DNA of 18,046 bases. Source: Methylocapsa sp. Lineage in GTDB: Bacteria > Pseudomonadota > Alphaproteobacteria > Rhizobiales > Beijerinckiaceae. The position numbers and the translations under genes were made by a program. The notes under the pieces were generated by a model. That model ran no database searches and was not told the DNA's origin. It was given only the letters and a program-made list of their open reading frames with translations. The stretch covers positions 164 to 18,209 of the forward strand of contig PLUZ01000359.1 in NCBI GenBank assembly GCA_003162995.1, in the 5' to 3' direction. Of this stretch, positions 1 through 6,756 are shown one piece after another. Within the stretch, counting starts at the first letter, position 1. Each line of letters begins with the position of its first letter.

Positions 1-7
1 GGCGGGC

Positions 8-646
8 GTGCGGTCCCTTATCGACCTTTATCCCCTCAGCTCCTATGTGGATTGGGCAGCAAAGCGCAACTGCGACCCCATTCTGGATGTGTTCAAGCAG
101 CTTTTTCCGCCGTCCGGCGACGCCCTCGAACTCGCGAGCGGCAGCGGCGCGCATATCAACTATTTCGCGCCGCATTTCCCGCACATCCGGTTTCAACCCT
201 CCGATTACGACAAAGACCTGTTCGAGGCGATCCGGAAAATGCAAGCCGAGAGCGCCAACGCCAATGTCTGGGACCCCGTCCATATCGACCTCGCCAAGCC
301 GGAGACCTGGCCGGACGCCACGTCGCATCGCTACGATGTCATCTTCGCCATCAATCTGTTTCAAGTCGCGCCCCTCGCGATCGCGGAGAGCGTGACGCAA
401 ATCGCCGCGCGGGTCCTGAAGGAAACCGGCTTCCTGGCGATTTACGGGCCGTTCAAGATAGACGGAAAATACGCGGCGCCATCCGACGAGGCTTTCGACC
501 AAGAGCTACGCGCGGCGAATGCTCCGGAATGGGGACTGAAGGATGTCAGGGATGTCGAAAAAGCCGCCAACACACATGGCATCATCCTGACGCAGCAGTT
601 GGCGTTGCCGGCCAATAATTTTATGCTTGTTTTCGGCAGGCTGTAA
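8..646 (+). CDS. DUF938 family SAM-dependent methyltransferase-like protein
   Basis: The protein resembles the DUF938 family, small class I SAM-dependent methyltransferase-like proteins of unknown substrate. The family pattern is visible: an RNCDPIL block near residue 20, then ELASGSGAHINYFAPHFP as the glycine-rich SAM-binding loop, then a QPSDYD segment where the acidic residue after strand 2 should bind the SAM ribose. Residues from about 110 (DVIFAINLFQ) fit the motif after strand 4, and YGPFKIDGKY is a typical late block. At 212 residues it is about the usual length. The start is uncertain: the frame is open to the window edge, the GTG at 8 has no visible Shine-Dalgarno site, and a GTG at 46 would give a start closer to typical family members. 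It converges on olsB and has no evident tie to the lipid genes. The true substrate is unknown. Confidence 0.75.
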   Translation: MRSLIDLYPLSSYVDWAAKRNCDPILDVFKQLFPPSGDALELASGSGAHINYFAPHFPHIRFQPSDYDKDLFEAIRKMQAESANANVWDPVHIDLAKPETWPDATSHRYDVIFAINLFQVAPLAIAESVTQIAARVLKETGFLAIYGPFKIDGKYAAPSDEAFDQELRAANAPEWGLKDVRDVEKAANTHGIILTQQLALPANNFMLVFGRL

Positions 647-668
647 GCCTCGCTCGCGAATGCAACGG

Positions 669-702
669 ATGTGGCGCCGATTTTCGGCTGTTCACGCCAC
701 AT
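669..702. terminator. Bidirectional hairpin between DUF938 gene and olsB
   Basis: An 8-bp perfect inverted repeat, ATGTGGCG (669-676) and CGCCACAT (695-702), encloses a smaller stem GCCGA/TCGGC (676-680 and 684-688). It sits between two converging genes and overlaps the last codons of olsB, whose stop lies in the loop. There is no clear T-tract, so a shared terminator role is inferred from position only. Confidence 0.4.
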
Positions 703-1609
703 AACTCTCCGGCAATTCCATCGGGCCGCCGTAATAGCTTACGTAGCGCTCTTCCAAATCGGCAAGCGGCATGATTGTGAAGACGTCGGTTGTTCGAAAC
801 TGCAAGTCGATCACCGCACCATCGCCGAATTTCGCCCCGGCGCGCAGATAAGCCTTGAGCAGGGGAGGCAGCGCACCCACGCCCTTGCGCGCATCGATCG
901 CGTTGCCGTCCAGGATCGCCATATTAACGCTCCTCCCGGCAAGAGGGCGGACGCTCCATTCCTCGCTCGCCAGCGCGTGGTGATGCAGGAAGCTCAAGGG
1001 CAGAGAGAGCGCTAGCGGATTCACTCCGGGCAGGCTCGCGCAGCCGATGAGCACGTCGATATGATGATATTTCGCGTAAGACCAGAGGCCGCGCCATAAA
1101 AGCTCGATGACGCGCTTTGATCGATAGTCCGGATGGACGCAAGAGCGGCCAAGCTCCAAGAAGCGCTTGCGAGGATGGCGGGCGAGCAAGGGCGCGATAT
1201 CGAATTCGGTTTCGCTGTAAAAGCCCTGGTGTCTTGCCGCAATATCCCCGCGAAGAAGGCGATAGACTCCAACGACTTTCGGTTTCCTGCGGCCTAAGCG
1301 ATTGAGCTGATCTCTATCGATGACAAGGAGATGATCGCAGAATTTATCGAAAGGACAGATATCCCGCCTCGTCAACGCGGCGCTTTGGTGAGGAATGGCC
1401 TGGCCTTCATCGTAAAAGACCTTGAACCGCAGCCGCTGCGCCTTGCGGATCTCCCGGCTCGTCGTCGCGAGCCGGACTTCAAACGGGCCAAACCGCCCAA
1501 GCACCACCGGCAGGCCGGACAAATCGCGTGCGATGCGGTTTGGTCTTATGAAGGAAGCCGTGTGCCGGACAACCGCGCCGAAACCGAAAGGCGTAGCGAT
1601 GTTCCACAT
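692..1609 (-). CDS. olsB: L-ornithine N-alpha-acyltransferase OlsB
   Basis: OlsB transfers a 3-hydroxyacyl chain from acyl-ACP to the alpha-amino group of ornithine, giving lyso-ornithine lipid, the first step of phosphorus-free ornithine lipid synthesis. The sequence has the GNAT-like (Acetyltransf_5, 'hemolysin-like') layout of rhizobial OlsB: EVRLATTSREIRKAQRLRF near residue 45, DICPFDKFCDHLLV, a VYRLLR strand, then the hallmark FLELGRSCVHPDYRSKRVIELLW and IGCASLPG, SFLHHHALA, and near the C terminus GDGAVIDLQFRTTDVF and RYVSYYGG. The length, 305 residues, fits the family. The ATG at 1609 is the only ATG ahead of the domain; no strong Shine-Dalgarno site is seen. It is divergent from olsA, which completes the pathway. 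Assignment rests on remembered family motifs; exact acyl-chain preference cannot be read. Confidence 0.87.
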   Translation of the reverse strand: MWNIATPFGFGAVVRHTASFIRPNRIARDLSGLPVVLGRFGPFEVRLATTSREIRKAQRLRFKVFYDEGQAIPHQSAALTRRDICPFDKFCDHLLVIDRDQLNRLGRRKPKVVGVYRLLRGDIAARHQGFYSETEFDIAPLLARHPRKRFLELGRSCVHPDYRSKRVIELLWRGLWSYAKYHHIDVLIGCASLPGVNPLALSLPLSFLHHHALASEEWSVRPLAGRSVNMAILDGNAIDARKGVGALPPLLKAYLRAGAKFGDGAVIDLQFRTTDVFTIMPLADLEERYVSYYGGPMELPESYVA

Positions 1610-1792
1610 GAACCGGCGAATCTCTTCTCAAAGTGCGGGAATCAAATCTAGAAGCCGGATACGAAGGTTTGATGACGAAAAGGCTGGCTTCGCGCGAAGG
1701 ACACATGGCGGCGTTGTCAACAAGCGTTGTCATCAAACTGCAGGCTAGCGATTGTAAAGGGGGCCAATCACACTGCCAACCTGCGGCGAATC

Positions 1793-2605
1793 ATGGCTTA
1801 TCTTCGCGCCACGGCACTCATTCTTGCCTCGCTCTTGTTTTTGTGTCTCGCTCCCCTGCAATGGGTCGCGCTGCGGCGGCGCTGGCCGCTGCGCCTTTTG
1901 CTGCCCGTCGCGTTCAGCCGGACGCTCGCCGCATTGCTCCGTCTGGACGTCGTCACGGAGAGCGCAAAACTGCCAGAGGGGCCTCGTCTGATTGTCGCAA
2001 ATCATTTGTCTTGGCTAGACATCGTCGCGGTTTGCTGCATCGAGCCGGTCTGTTTTCTCGCCAAGCGGGAGATCGGGTCTTGGCCGGTCTGTTCCACTTT
2101 CGCGCGCCTGCAGGAAACCGTTTTCGTGGATCGCCAACGGCGCCGCTCGATCCCCGGCGCCAATGCGGCGATGGCCCAAAGAATGCTCGCGGGCCGTCCC
2201 ATGCTGCTTTTCCCAGAAGCCACGACCGGTGACGGCTCGGCACTCCGCAAATTTCATAGCTCGCATTTGGCCGCCGCGCGCGATCTCCTTGCCAAGGCTG
2301 ACTGGGTCGACACAGTCTGGGTGCAACCTGTTGCGATCCGCTATTCAACACCCACGGCGGCATGGTTCGGCGACGCGACCTTACTTCCGCATCTTTGGGC
2401 CGTTCTCAAGGGCGAGCCGATCCGCTGCGATCTCGTGTTTGGCAAGCCGCTCGCCTATGCGCGGGGAGACAATCGCAAGGTGATCACCGGTCACGCCGCA
2501 TCCGCCGTCGCCGGCATGCTCGCGTCCATGACGCGAACGATCGAGCCGGACCTCGCCGCGCGGGCCGAGACGCCGGCCTTCGATCCCCTCGCGGCGAACT
2601 CCTAG
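1793..2605 (+). CDS. olsA: Lyso-ornithine lipid O-acyltransferase OlsA (PlsC family)
   Basis: OlsA adds the second, ester-linked acyl chain to lyso-ornithine lipid. It is a PlsC-type acyltransferase: the catalytic HX4D box is NHLSWLD (His71 and Asp76 from the ATG at 1793), the second block is TVFVDRQRR near residue 110, and the third is FPEATTGDG near 140, an FPEGTT variant. An N-terminal hydrophobic stretch (residues 6-25) should anchor it to the inner membrane. The ATG at 1793 was chosen because the protein then starts directly at this anchor, as in relatives; a TTG at 1727 would add 22 unlike residues. No clear Shine-Dalgarno site precedes either. It diverges from olsB with 183 bp between, room for promoters of both. 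A general 1-acylglycerol-phosphate acyltransferase is possible, but the olsB neighbour favours OlsA. Its stop codon falls in an intergenic repeat. Confidence 0.82.
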   Translation: MAYLRATALILASLLFLCLAPLQWVALRRRWPLRLLLPVAFSRTLAALLRLDVVTESAKLPEGPRLIVANHLSWLDIVAVCCIEPVCFLAKREIGSWPVCSTFARLQETVFVDRQRRRSIPGANAAMAQRMLAGRPMLLFPEATTGDGSALRKFHSSHLAAARDLLAKADWVDTVWVQPVAIRYSTPTAAWFGDATLLPHLWAVLKGEPIRCDLVFGKPLAYARGDNRKVITGHAASAVAGMLASMTRTIEPDLAARAETPAFDPLAANS

Positions 2606-2702
2606 AACATGATCCAAAAAAGTTGCAGCCTTTTTGGATAAGATCATGCGGCAAAAACAATGAGATAGAGACCATGAGCGATTCATCTTGAAGCGATCAT
2701 GG
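2602..2702 (+). repeat. Dispersed hairpin repeat, copy 1
   Basis: This 101-bp stretch begins CTAGAACATGATCC, so the TAG stop of olsA lies inside it. Its first half is a hairpin: CATGATCC then A-tract at 2608-2620 against T-tract, GG and GATCATG at 2631-2648, with a five-base bulge. The second half is a conserved tail (AAAACAATGAGATAGAGAC, then ATGAGCG, then CTTGAAGCGATCATGG). The same order of blocks returns at 15532-15629 on this strand and at 11884-11958 on the other. The hairpin could end olsA transcription. Confidence 0.8.
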
Positions 2703-2759
2703 GCTAGATCTGGCCCGCCCCATCAACCAATCAGACCGGCCATGAGTGCGACTCATAGG

Positions 2760-2790
2760 GCCGCGAATCCCTCATCCCCTGATTCGCGGC
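2760..2790. terminator. Perfect 10-bp-stem hairpin
   Basis: GCCGCGAATC at 2760-2769 is the exact reverse complement of GATTCGCGGC at 2781-2790, with an 11-base loop. It is a strong GC-rich stem but no T-run follows on either strand. It may be a terminator or an insulator between olsA and the oxoamine synthase gene. The structure is directly visible; its role is inferred. Confidence 0.55.
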
Positions 2791-2850
2791 GTGCAATGGG
2801 CTGTGCACAATCTCCTTGTGCGGGCCTTGCCAGGCCTCTAGACCGGCTTT

Positions 2851-2865
2851 GTTACGTTTTGTAAC
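2851..2865. promoter_or_regulatory. Candidate operator GTTAC-N5-GTAAC
   Basis: A perfect inverted repeat, GTTAC and GTAAC separated by five bases, ends five bases before the -35 box of the promoter at 2871. That spacing suits an upstream activator or a repressor. No regulator gene is in the window, so the partner is unknown. Confidence 0.4.
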
Positions 2866-2870
2866 CGGAA

Positions 2871-2899
2871 TTGACAATATCTTATAAGTCTCTGATAAA
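2871..2899 (+). promoter_or_regulatory. Sigma70-type promoter for the oxoamine synthase gene
   Basis: A perfect TTGACA at 2871-2876 is followed after 17 bases by GATAAA at 2894-2899 (4 of 6 to TATAAT) within AT-rich sequence that stands out from the GC-rich surroundings. Transcription would begin near 2906, leaving a leader of about 75 bases to the ATG at 2983, or about 170 to 200 bases to the GTG starts at 3079 or 3109. Confidence 0.55.
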
Positions 2900-2982
2900 A
2901 AATAAATTTCCTTGTTTTTGCGAGGCTTGCGGCAAGGGTTTCCAAGGCAACCGCGACGATCCCCTTTTGCTCCTTCCCGCGC

Positions 2983-4335
2983 ATGATGCTATGCCACGAT
3001 ATACTCATATTGATCCAATGCGGCCGAGAAGCGGCAAGCAAGAGCCAACCGCCCGATGCCAGACCTGCCAATCGCCTCGTGAACTCATCTGGACCGCCGA
3101 AGACGCACGTGCAAAAGACCCACAGCCTCGCCGACTATGCAACGAAGCGCTTCCGGCTTGCGGGGAAGGCGTACCTCGACCTCGGAGACCCTTTTTTCGC
3201 GCCGATCGACACGTTGCGGCGTGAAGCCGAGTTAAATGGCCGGCGTTTCGTCAGTTTCGCCAACTACGATTATCTGGGGCTGGCGTCCCACCCCGTGGTT
3301 AAAGCGGCGGCGGCCGTGGCGCTGGAGAAGTTTGGAATCGGTGCGCTTGGTTCCCGCCTCGTCGGAGGCCAGCGCTCCTCGCATCGCAGTTTGGAGACCG
3401 GCCTCGCCAAATTCCTCGGAGTCGAGGACGCTTTGACCCTGGTCAGCGGCTATCTCACCAATGTGACGACGATTTCGCATATCCTTGGATCGCACGATGC
3501 GCTTTTCATCGATGAATTGTCGCATAACAGCATTGTCAGCGGAGCCAAGGGCACCTCGGCAGAAACCATCATTTTCCGCCACAACGATCTCGACCATCTC
3601 GATTTCCTTTTGCGCGAAAAGCGCGCCAATTACCGGAATGCTCTCGTCGTCGCCGAGGGCCTCTACAGCATGGATGGCGACGTCGCCGATCTTGCCGGAC
3701 TTGTCGAACTCAAGGAGCGTCACAAGGCGTGGCTCTTGATCGACGAGGCCCATTCGCTCGGAGTGCTCGGAAGCGAGGGACGCGGCCTGTGGGAACATGC
3801 CGGTGTCGATCCGCAACAAATCGATCTCATTATCGGGACTTTGTCGAAGACTCTGTGCTCTTGCGGCGGTTTCGTCGCCGGCAAGGAAGCGGTGATCTCT
3901 TGGTTGCGCTATACGCTCCCCGGATTTGTGTATAGCGTCGGCCTCTCGCCCGTTATATCGGCTGCGGCGGAGACGGCTTTGCAATTGATGCAGCAAGAGA
4001 CTTGGCGGATTGAGCGGTTGCGCCAAAACGCCGAACTCTTCGTGGATCTCGCGCATGATGTGGGGCTTGATACGGGACCTGCCATCGGGCGTGGCGTCGT
4101 GCCGATCCTATTCTCCGACAGCCATGAGACTCTGGCTGCGTCCAGTCATTTGATGGAACACGGCTATTATGTGCCGCCGATCATTCAAATCGGGGTGCCG
4201 AAAGACCAACCGCGTCTGCGTTTTTTCATCTCGGCTCTGCACACCGAGGCGGAGATTAGGGGTGTGACGGAACTCTTGGCGAAGCGGACGACCCAGCGTG
4301 AAGCACCCGCTCGTTCGCTGACCGAGGCTGGCTGA
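2983..4335 (+). CDS. spt: Alpha-oxoamine synthase, probable serine palmitoyltransferase
   Basis: This is a fold-type I PLP enzyme of the alpha-oxoamine synthase family, which condenses an amino acid with an acyl thioester and releases CO2. Core residues are visible: FANYDYLGL (92-100), GIGALGSRLVGGQ, His181 in FIDELSHNSI, which stacks on PLP in relatives, the DEAHS box (Asp254, His257) and the PLP lysine Lys289 in GTLSKTL. The C-terminal lid domain ends with a conserved RLRFFISALHT. Family members include serine palmitoyltransferase, BioF, KBL and ALAS. Serine palmitoyltransferase is preferred because of the nearby acyltransferase, DES1-like desaturase and ACP; amino-acid specificity cannot be read from sequence. 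The first roughly 45 residues look non-homologous, so the real start may be GTG at 3079 or 3109, giving about 410 residues. A sigma70-like promoter lies upstream. It is followed after 117 bp by the GNAT acyltransferase gene. Confidence 0.75.
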   Translation: MMLCHDILILIQCGREAASKSQPPDARPANRLVNSSGPPKTHVQKTHSLADYATKRFRLAGKAYLDLGDPFFAPIDTLRREAELNGRRFVSFANYDYLGLASHPVVKAAAAVALEKFGIGALGSRLVGGQRSSHRSLETGLAKFLGVEDALTLVSGYLTNVTTISHILGSHDALFIDELSHNSIVSGAKGTSAETIIFRHNDLDHLDFLLREKRANYRNALVVAEGLYSMDGDVADLAGLVELKERHKAWLLIDEAHSLGVLGSEGRGLWEHAGVDPQQIDLIIGTLSKTLCSCGGFVAGKEAVISWLRYTLPGFVYSVGLSPVISAAAETALQLMQQETWRIERLRQNAELFVDLAHDVGLDTGPAIGRGVVPILFSDSHETLAASSHLMEHGYYVPPIIQIGVPKDQPRLRFFISALHTEAEIRGVTELLAKRTTQREAPARSLTEAG

Positions 4336-4341
4336 CGGCGG

Positions 4342-4361
4342 CGCCAATTTTCGATTTGGCG
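4342..4361. terminator. Weak hairpin after spt
   Basis: CGCCAA (4342-4347) and TTGGCG (4356-4361) form a 6-bp stem eight bases after the spt stop, followed by AATTTTC. It might attenuate read-through into the next gene. The weak stem makes this tentative. Confidence 0.25.
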
Positions 4362-4452
4362 AATTTTCGCCTGCCACCCATGATATGTCTCTCATACATG
4401 CGGCCGGTCACCACGGCGCAACGCCCGGGCTCGACAAAACAAAGATAGGCCG

Positions 4453-5607
4453 ATGAGCGAGAACAAAGATAAGATCGAGATCATTCCGGCGAACGGGCTG
4501 CGAAACTTTCTCGCTTTTTGCCAGGTCCCCCGGCTCCTTTATAAGGGCCAACCCGGCTTCGCGCCTCCCCTCGATGCCGAGCGCTGGACCATGTTCGCGC
4601 ACAAGCTCAATCCGCATTTCAAGCTCGTCCGATCGCAAACCTGGCTAGCCCGCAAGAATGGCAAGCTCGCCGGGCGGATTTCCGCCCAGATCTACAACGA
4701 AGAGTACACACCGCTTGGTGCGTCGCGGGCGCAATTTGGGTGTCTCGATGCAATTGACGACGACGCAGTTGTCGCGGCCCTGACGCGAGCCGCCGAAGAT
4801 TGGCTCCGCCAACAGGGCGCCACGCTCATGCATGGGCCTTTCTCGCCGTCCATCAACGCCGAGATGGGGCTGCTCGTCCAGGGCTTCGAAGCCACGCCCA
4901 TGGTGTTCATGCCCTGGAATCCACCCTATTTGGTCGAGTCCTTGGAGCGCCTAGGCTACACCAAAGCGCGCGACGTTATTTCCTACCGTTACGATGTCGG
5001 CGAAAAAGACCGGCAGGCCAGCCCAAGCATTATGGAGCGGCCAGAATGGCGCAAGAGGCTCAATATCCGGACCCTCGATCTTAAGAACATGGCCAAGGAA
5101 GCGCAGATCATCGTCGATATATTCAACGATGCCTGGAGCGAAAATTGGGGCTTTGTTCCGTTCACGCTCGCCGAATTCATGTCGAGCGCCGACGGGCTCA
5201 AATTGGTGATGCCGCCGGAAGGCGGCTTCATGGTCGAACTCGACGGCGAGCCGCAGGCCTTCGGCGTTATTCTGCCGAACCTGCATGAGATAACCGCCGA
5301 TCTCGGCGGCCGACTGTTGCCTTTCGGCCTGCCGCGCGTCATCTCGCGGATTAGGAACCATACCTTTGTGTCCGGGCGGCTCGCGCTCTTTGGTATTCGC
5401 CGCGCCTTGCACCGCAAGGCCGCGGGCGGCGCGGTCATTCTGGCTTTTATCGAGGAAATGCGCCAACGCAGCAAATCGAGTTCATTCGAACACGTCGAAT
5501 TCGGCTGGGTTTTGGAGGATAATTTCGGCATGCGCCGGCCGATCGAGCTCTCCGGTGCGAAAATCGATAAGGTCCACCGAGTCTATGAGAAAAGTCTCGC
5601 GGCTTGA
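4453..5607 (+). CDS. GNAT-fold N-acyltransferase, candidate bacterial ceramide synthase
   Basis: The 384-residue protein belongs to a group of long GNAT-fold proteins often labelled hypothetical. The group pattern is visible: an N-terminal block with PRLLYKGQPGFAPPLDAER and LNPHFK (residues about 28 to 56), ARKNGKLAGRISAQI, FGCLDA, then GPFSPSINAEMGLLVQGFE, a late helix AFIEEMRQRS and the closing HVEFGWVLEDNFGMRRPIEL with VHRVYEKSL. A GNAT-family protein in the Caulobacter sphingolipid locus has been reported as the bacterial ceramide synthase, which acylates the amine of the long-chain base. Position between an spt-like gene and a sphingolipid-type desaturase suggests the same job here; I have not aligned the two. 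It is soluble or peripheral, with no membrane segment. The ATG at 4453 begins a natural N terminus. It lies in the same direction as spt and the desaturase gene. Confidence 0.6.
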   Translation: MSENKDKIEIIPANGLRNFLAFCQVPRLLYKGQPGFAPPLDAERWTMFAHKLNPHFKLVRSQTWLARKNGKLAGRISAQIYNEEYTPLGASRAQFGCLDAIDDDAVVAALTRAAEDWLRQQGATLMHGPFSPSINAEMGLLVQGFEATPMVFMPWNPPYLVESLERLGYTKARDVISYRYDVGEKDRQASPSIMERPEWRKRLNIRTLDLKNMAKEAQIIVDIFNDAWSENWGFVPFTLAEFMSSADGLKLVMPPEGGFMVELDGEPQAFGVILPNLHEITADLGGRLLPFGLPRVISRIRNHTFVSGRLALFGIRRALHRKAAGGAVILAFIEEMRQRSKSSSFEHVEFGWVLEDNFGMRRPIELSGAKIDKVHRVYEKSLAA

Positions 5608-5730
5608 CCCGTCAACGGAAAATGGAGGCCAGTCCACGCGGGAGCGAAGCGAACCCAAATGGAGCGTTCTGGTGAAGGCAGCAAGGACTCAATCGTCCGG
5701 CAATGCGACGCACCGGCACTCTTTCTATGA

Positions 5731-5735
5731 AAGGA
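5731..5735 (+). promoter_or_regulatory. Ribosome binding site of the desaturase gene
   Basis: AAGGA lies ten bases before the ATG at 5746 and supports that start. The 138-bp gap ahead of it has no clear terminator, so co-transcription with the acyltransferase gene is plausible. Confidence 0.5.
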
Positions 5736-5745
5736 CGATCACCTC

Positions 5746-6756
5746 ATGAGCTTTCAAGCTTTTGATCGCAGTAACATCGAATCGCGTGCACCTCAGACTT
5801 CTTTCATTCCCACCACCTTGCCGCGCCCGCATCCTTTGCGCCGGCGCGCGATCTTGGCAGCGCATCCGGAAGTCGCAAGTTTGATCGGGCAGGACCCGGT
5901 AACGGCTGCCATCACCCTCGCGACCGTGATTGGACAGACCCTGATCGCGGCAGGTCTCGGCTCTCTCGGCCTTGAATATTGGTGGGTGGCCTTGCTTGCC
6001 GCCTTTTGCATCGGCGCCTTCGCCAATCATGCGATGTTCGTCGTCATCCACGACGCGACCCACAATTGCATCTTCAAAGCCAATGCCCTGAACAAATGGG
6101 CCGCAATTCTCGCTGATTTGCCGAACACTTTTCCATCCGCGATGGGATTTCGCTGCTACCACATGAAGCACCATTCGCATCTCGGAGATTATGATTTCGA
6201 TGCCGATTTGCCGAGCCGTTGGGAAGCGCGCCTATTTGGCAACAGCGCGCTTGGCAAGGCGGCTTGGATGTTCCTGTTCCCTGTGCTGCAGCTCACCCGT
6301 CTTGGCCGGCTGAAAGGCACGGTGCCGATGTGGAGCCGCTGGACACTCATCAATGGTGTCTGCGTTTTCCTCTACGATCTCGCCATTTTCCTGTGCTTCG
6401 GTCCGAATGCGCTTCTCTATCTCTTCGCGTCATTCTGGTTTTCGGTCGGCGGCTTGCATCCGCTCGCCGCACGCTGGATCCAGGAGCATTTTACACAAGA
6501 TCCGGCGCAGGAGACGTTCGATTATTACGGACCCTTGAATCTCATCGCGCTCAACATCGGCTATCACAACGAGCATCATGATTTTCCGGACGTGCCCTGG
6601 TCACGGCTGCCGCAGCTAAAGCAGATGGCACCGGAGTTTTACGCCGGTCTGAAAACACATAAATCGTGGGGCGGACTGTTGCTCAAATTCATCCTCGAAC
6701 CGCAATTCACTTTGTACACGCGGGTCGATCGCAGCGCCGGCCGGAAGTCTGGTTAA
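5746..6756 (+). CDS. Sphingolipid delta-4 desaturase-like protein (DES1 family)
   Basis: This membrane di-iron desaturase is strikingly like eukaryotic DES1, which puts the 4,5-trans double bond into dihydroceramide. The N terminus carries the DES1-type block PHPLRRRAILAAHPEVASLI (residues 28-47), comparable to the human 'ADRRREILAKYPEIKSLM' segment. All three histidine boxes are present: HDATH (102-106), HMKHH (139-143) and HNEHH (274-278) within NIGYHNEHHDFPDVPWSRLP. GGLHPLAARWIQEHF (235-249) and DYYGPLNLIALN (259-270) also match DES1 positions. Hydrophobic stretches at about 53-76, 78-101, 173-185 and 201-236 fit the membrane fold. The length, 336 residues, compares with 323 in human DES1. 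The gene follows the spt-like and acyltransferase genes, supporting a sphingolipid substrate. Delta-4 regiochemistry is inferred; a C4-hydroxylase activity, known for DES2 relatives, is an alternative. Confidence 0.85.
   Translation: MSFQAFDRSNIESRAPQTSFIPTTLPRPHPLRRRAILAAHPEVASLIGQDPVTAAITLATVIGQTLIAAGLGSLGLEYWWVALLAAFCIGAFANHAMFVVIHDATHNCIFKANALNKWAAILADLPNTFPSAMGFRCYHMKHHSHLGDYDFDADLPSRWEARLFGNSALGKAAWMFLFPVLQLTRLGRLKGTVPMWSRWTLINGVCVFLYDLAIFLCFGPNALLYLFASFWFSVGGLHPLAARWIQEHFTQDPAQETFDYYGPLNLIALNIGYHNEHHDFPDVPWSRLPQLKQMAPEFYAGLKTHKSWGGLLLKFILEPQFTLYTRVDRSAGRKSG

Larger units (their letters stand above)
2606..2982. other. olsA-spt intergenic region, rich in inverted repeats
   Basis: This 377-bp gap has no convincing gene. 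In order it holds most of repeat copy 1, a perfect 10-bp-stem hairpin (2760-2790), a 5-bp stem GTGCA/TGCAC (2791-2795 and 2804-2808), a GTTAC-N5-GTAAC inverted repeat (2851-2865) and a promoter-like TTGACA with a 17-bp spacer. It becomes clearly AT-rich after 2870. Confidence 0.7.

Noticed and set aside
2871..3224. A plus-strand frame beginning over the spt promoter
   Set aside because: It overlaps the promoter and the spt frame, and has no recognisable domain.
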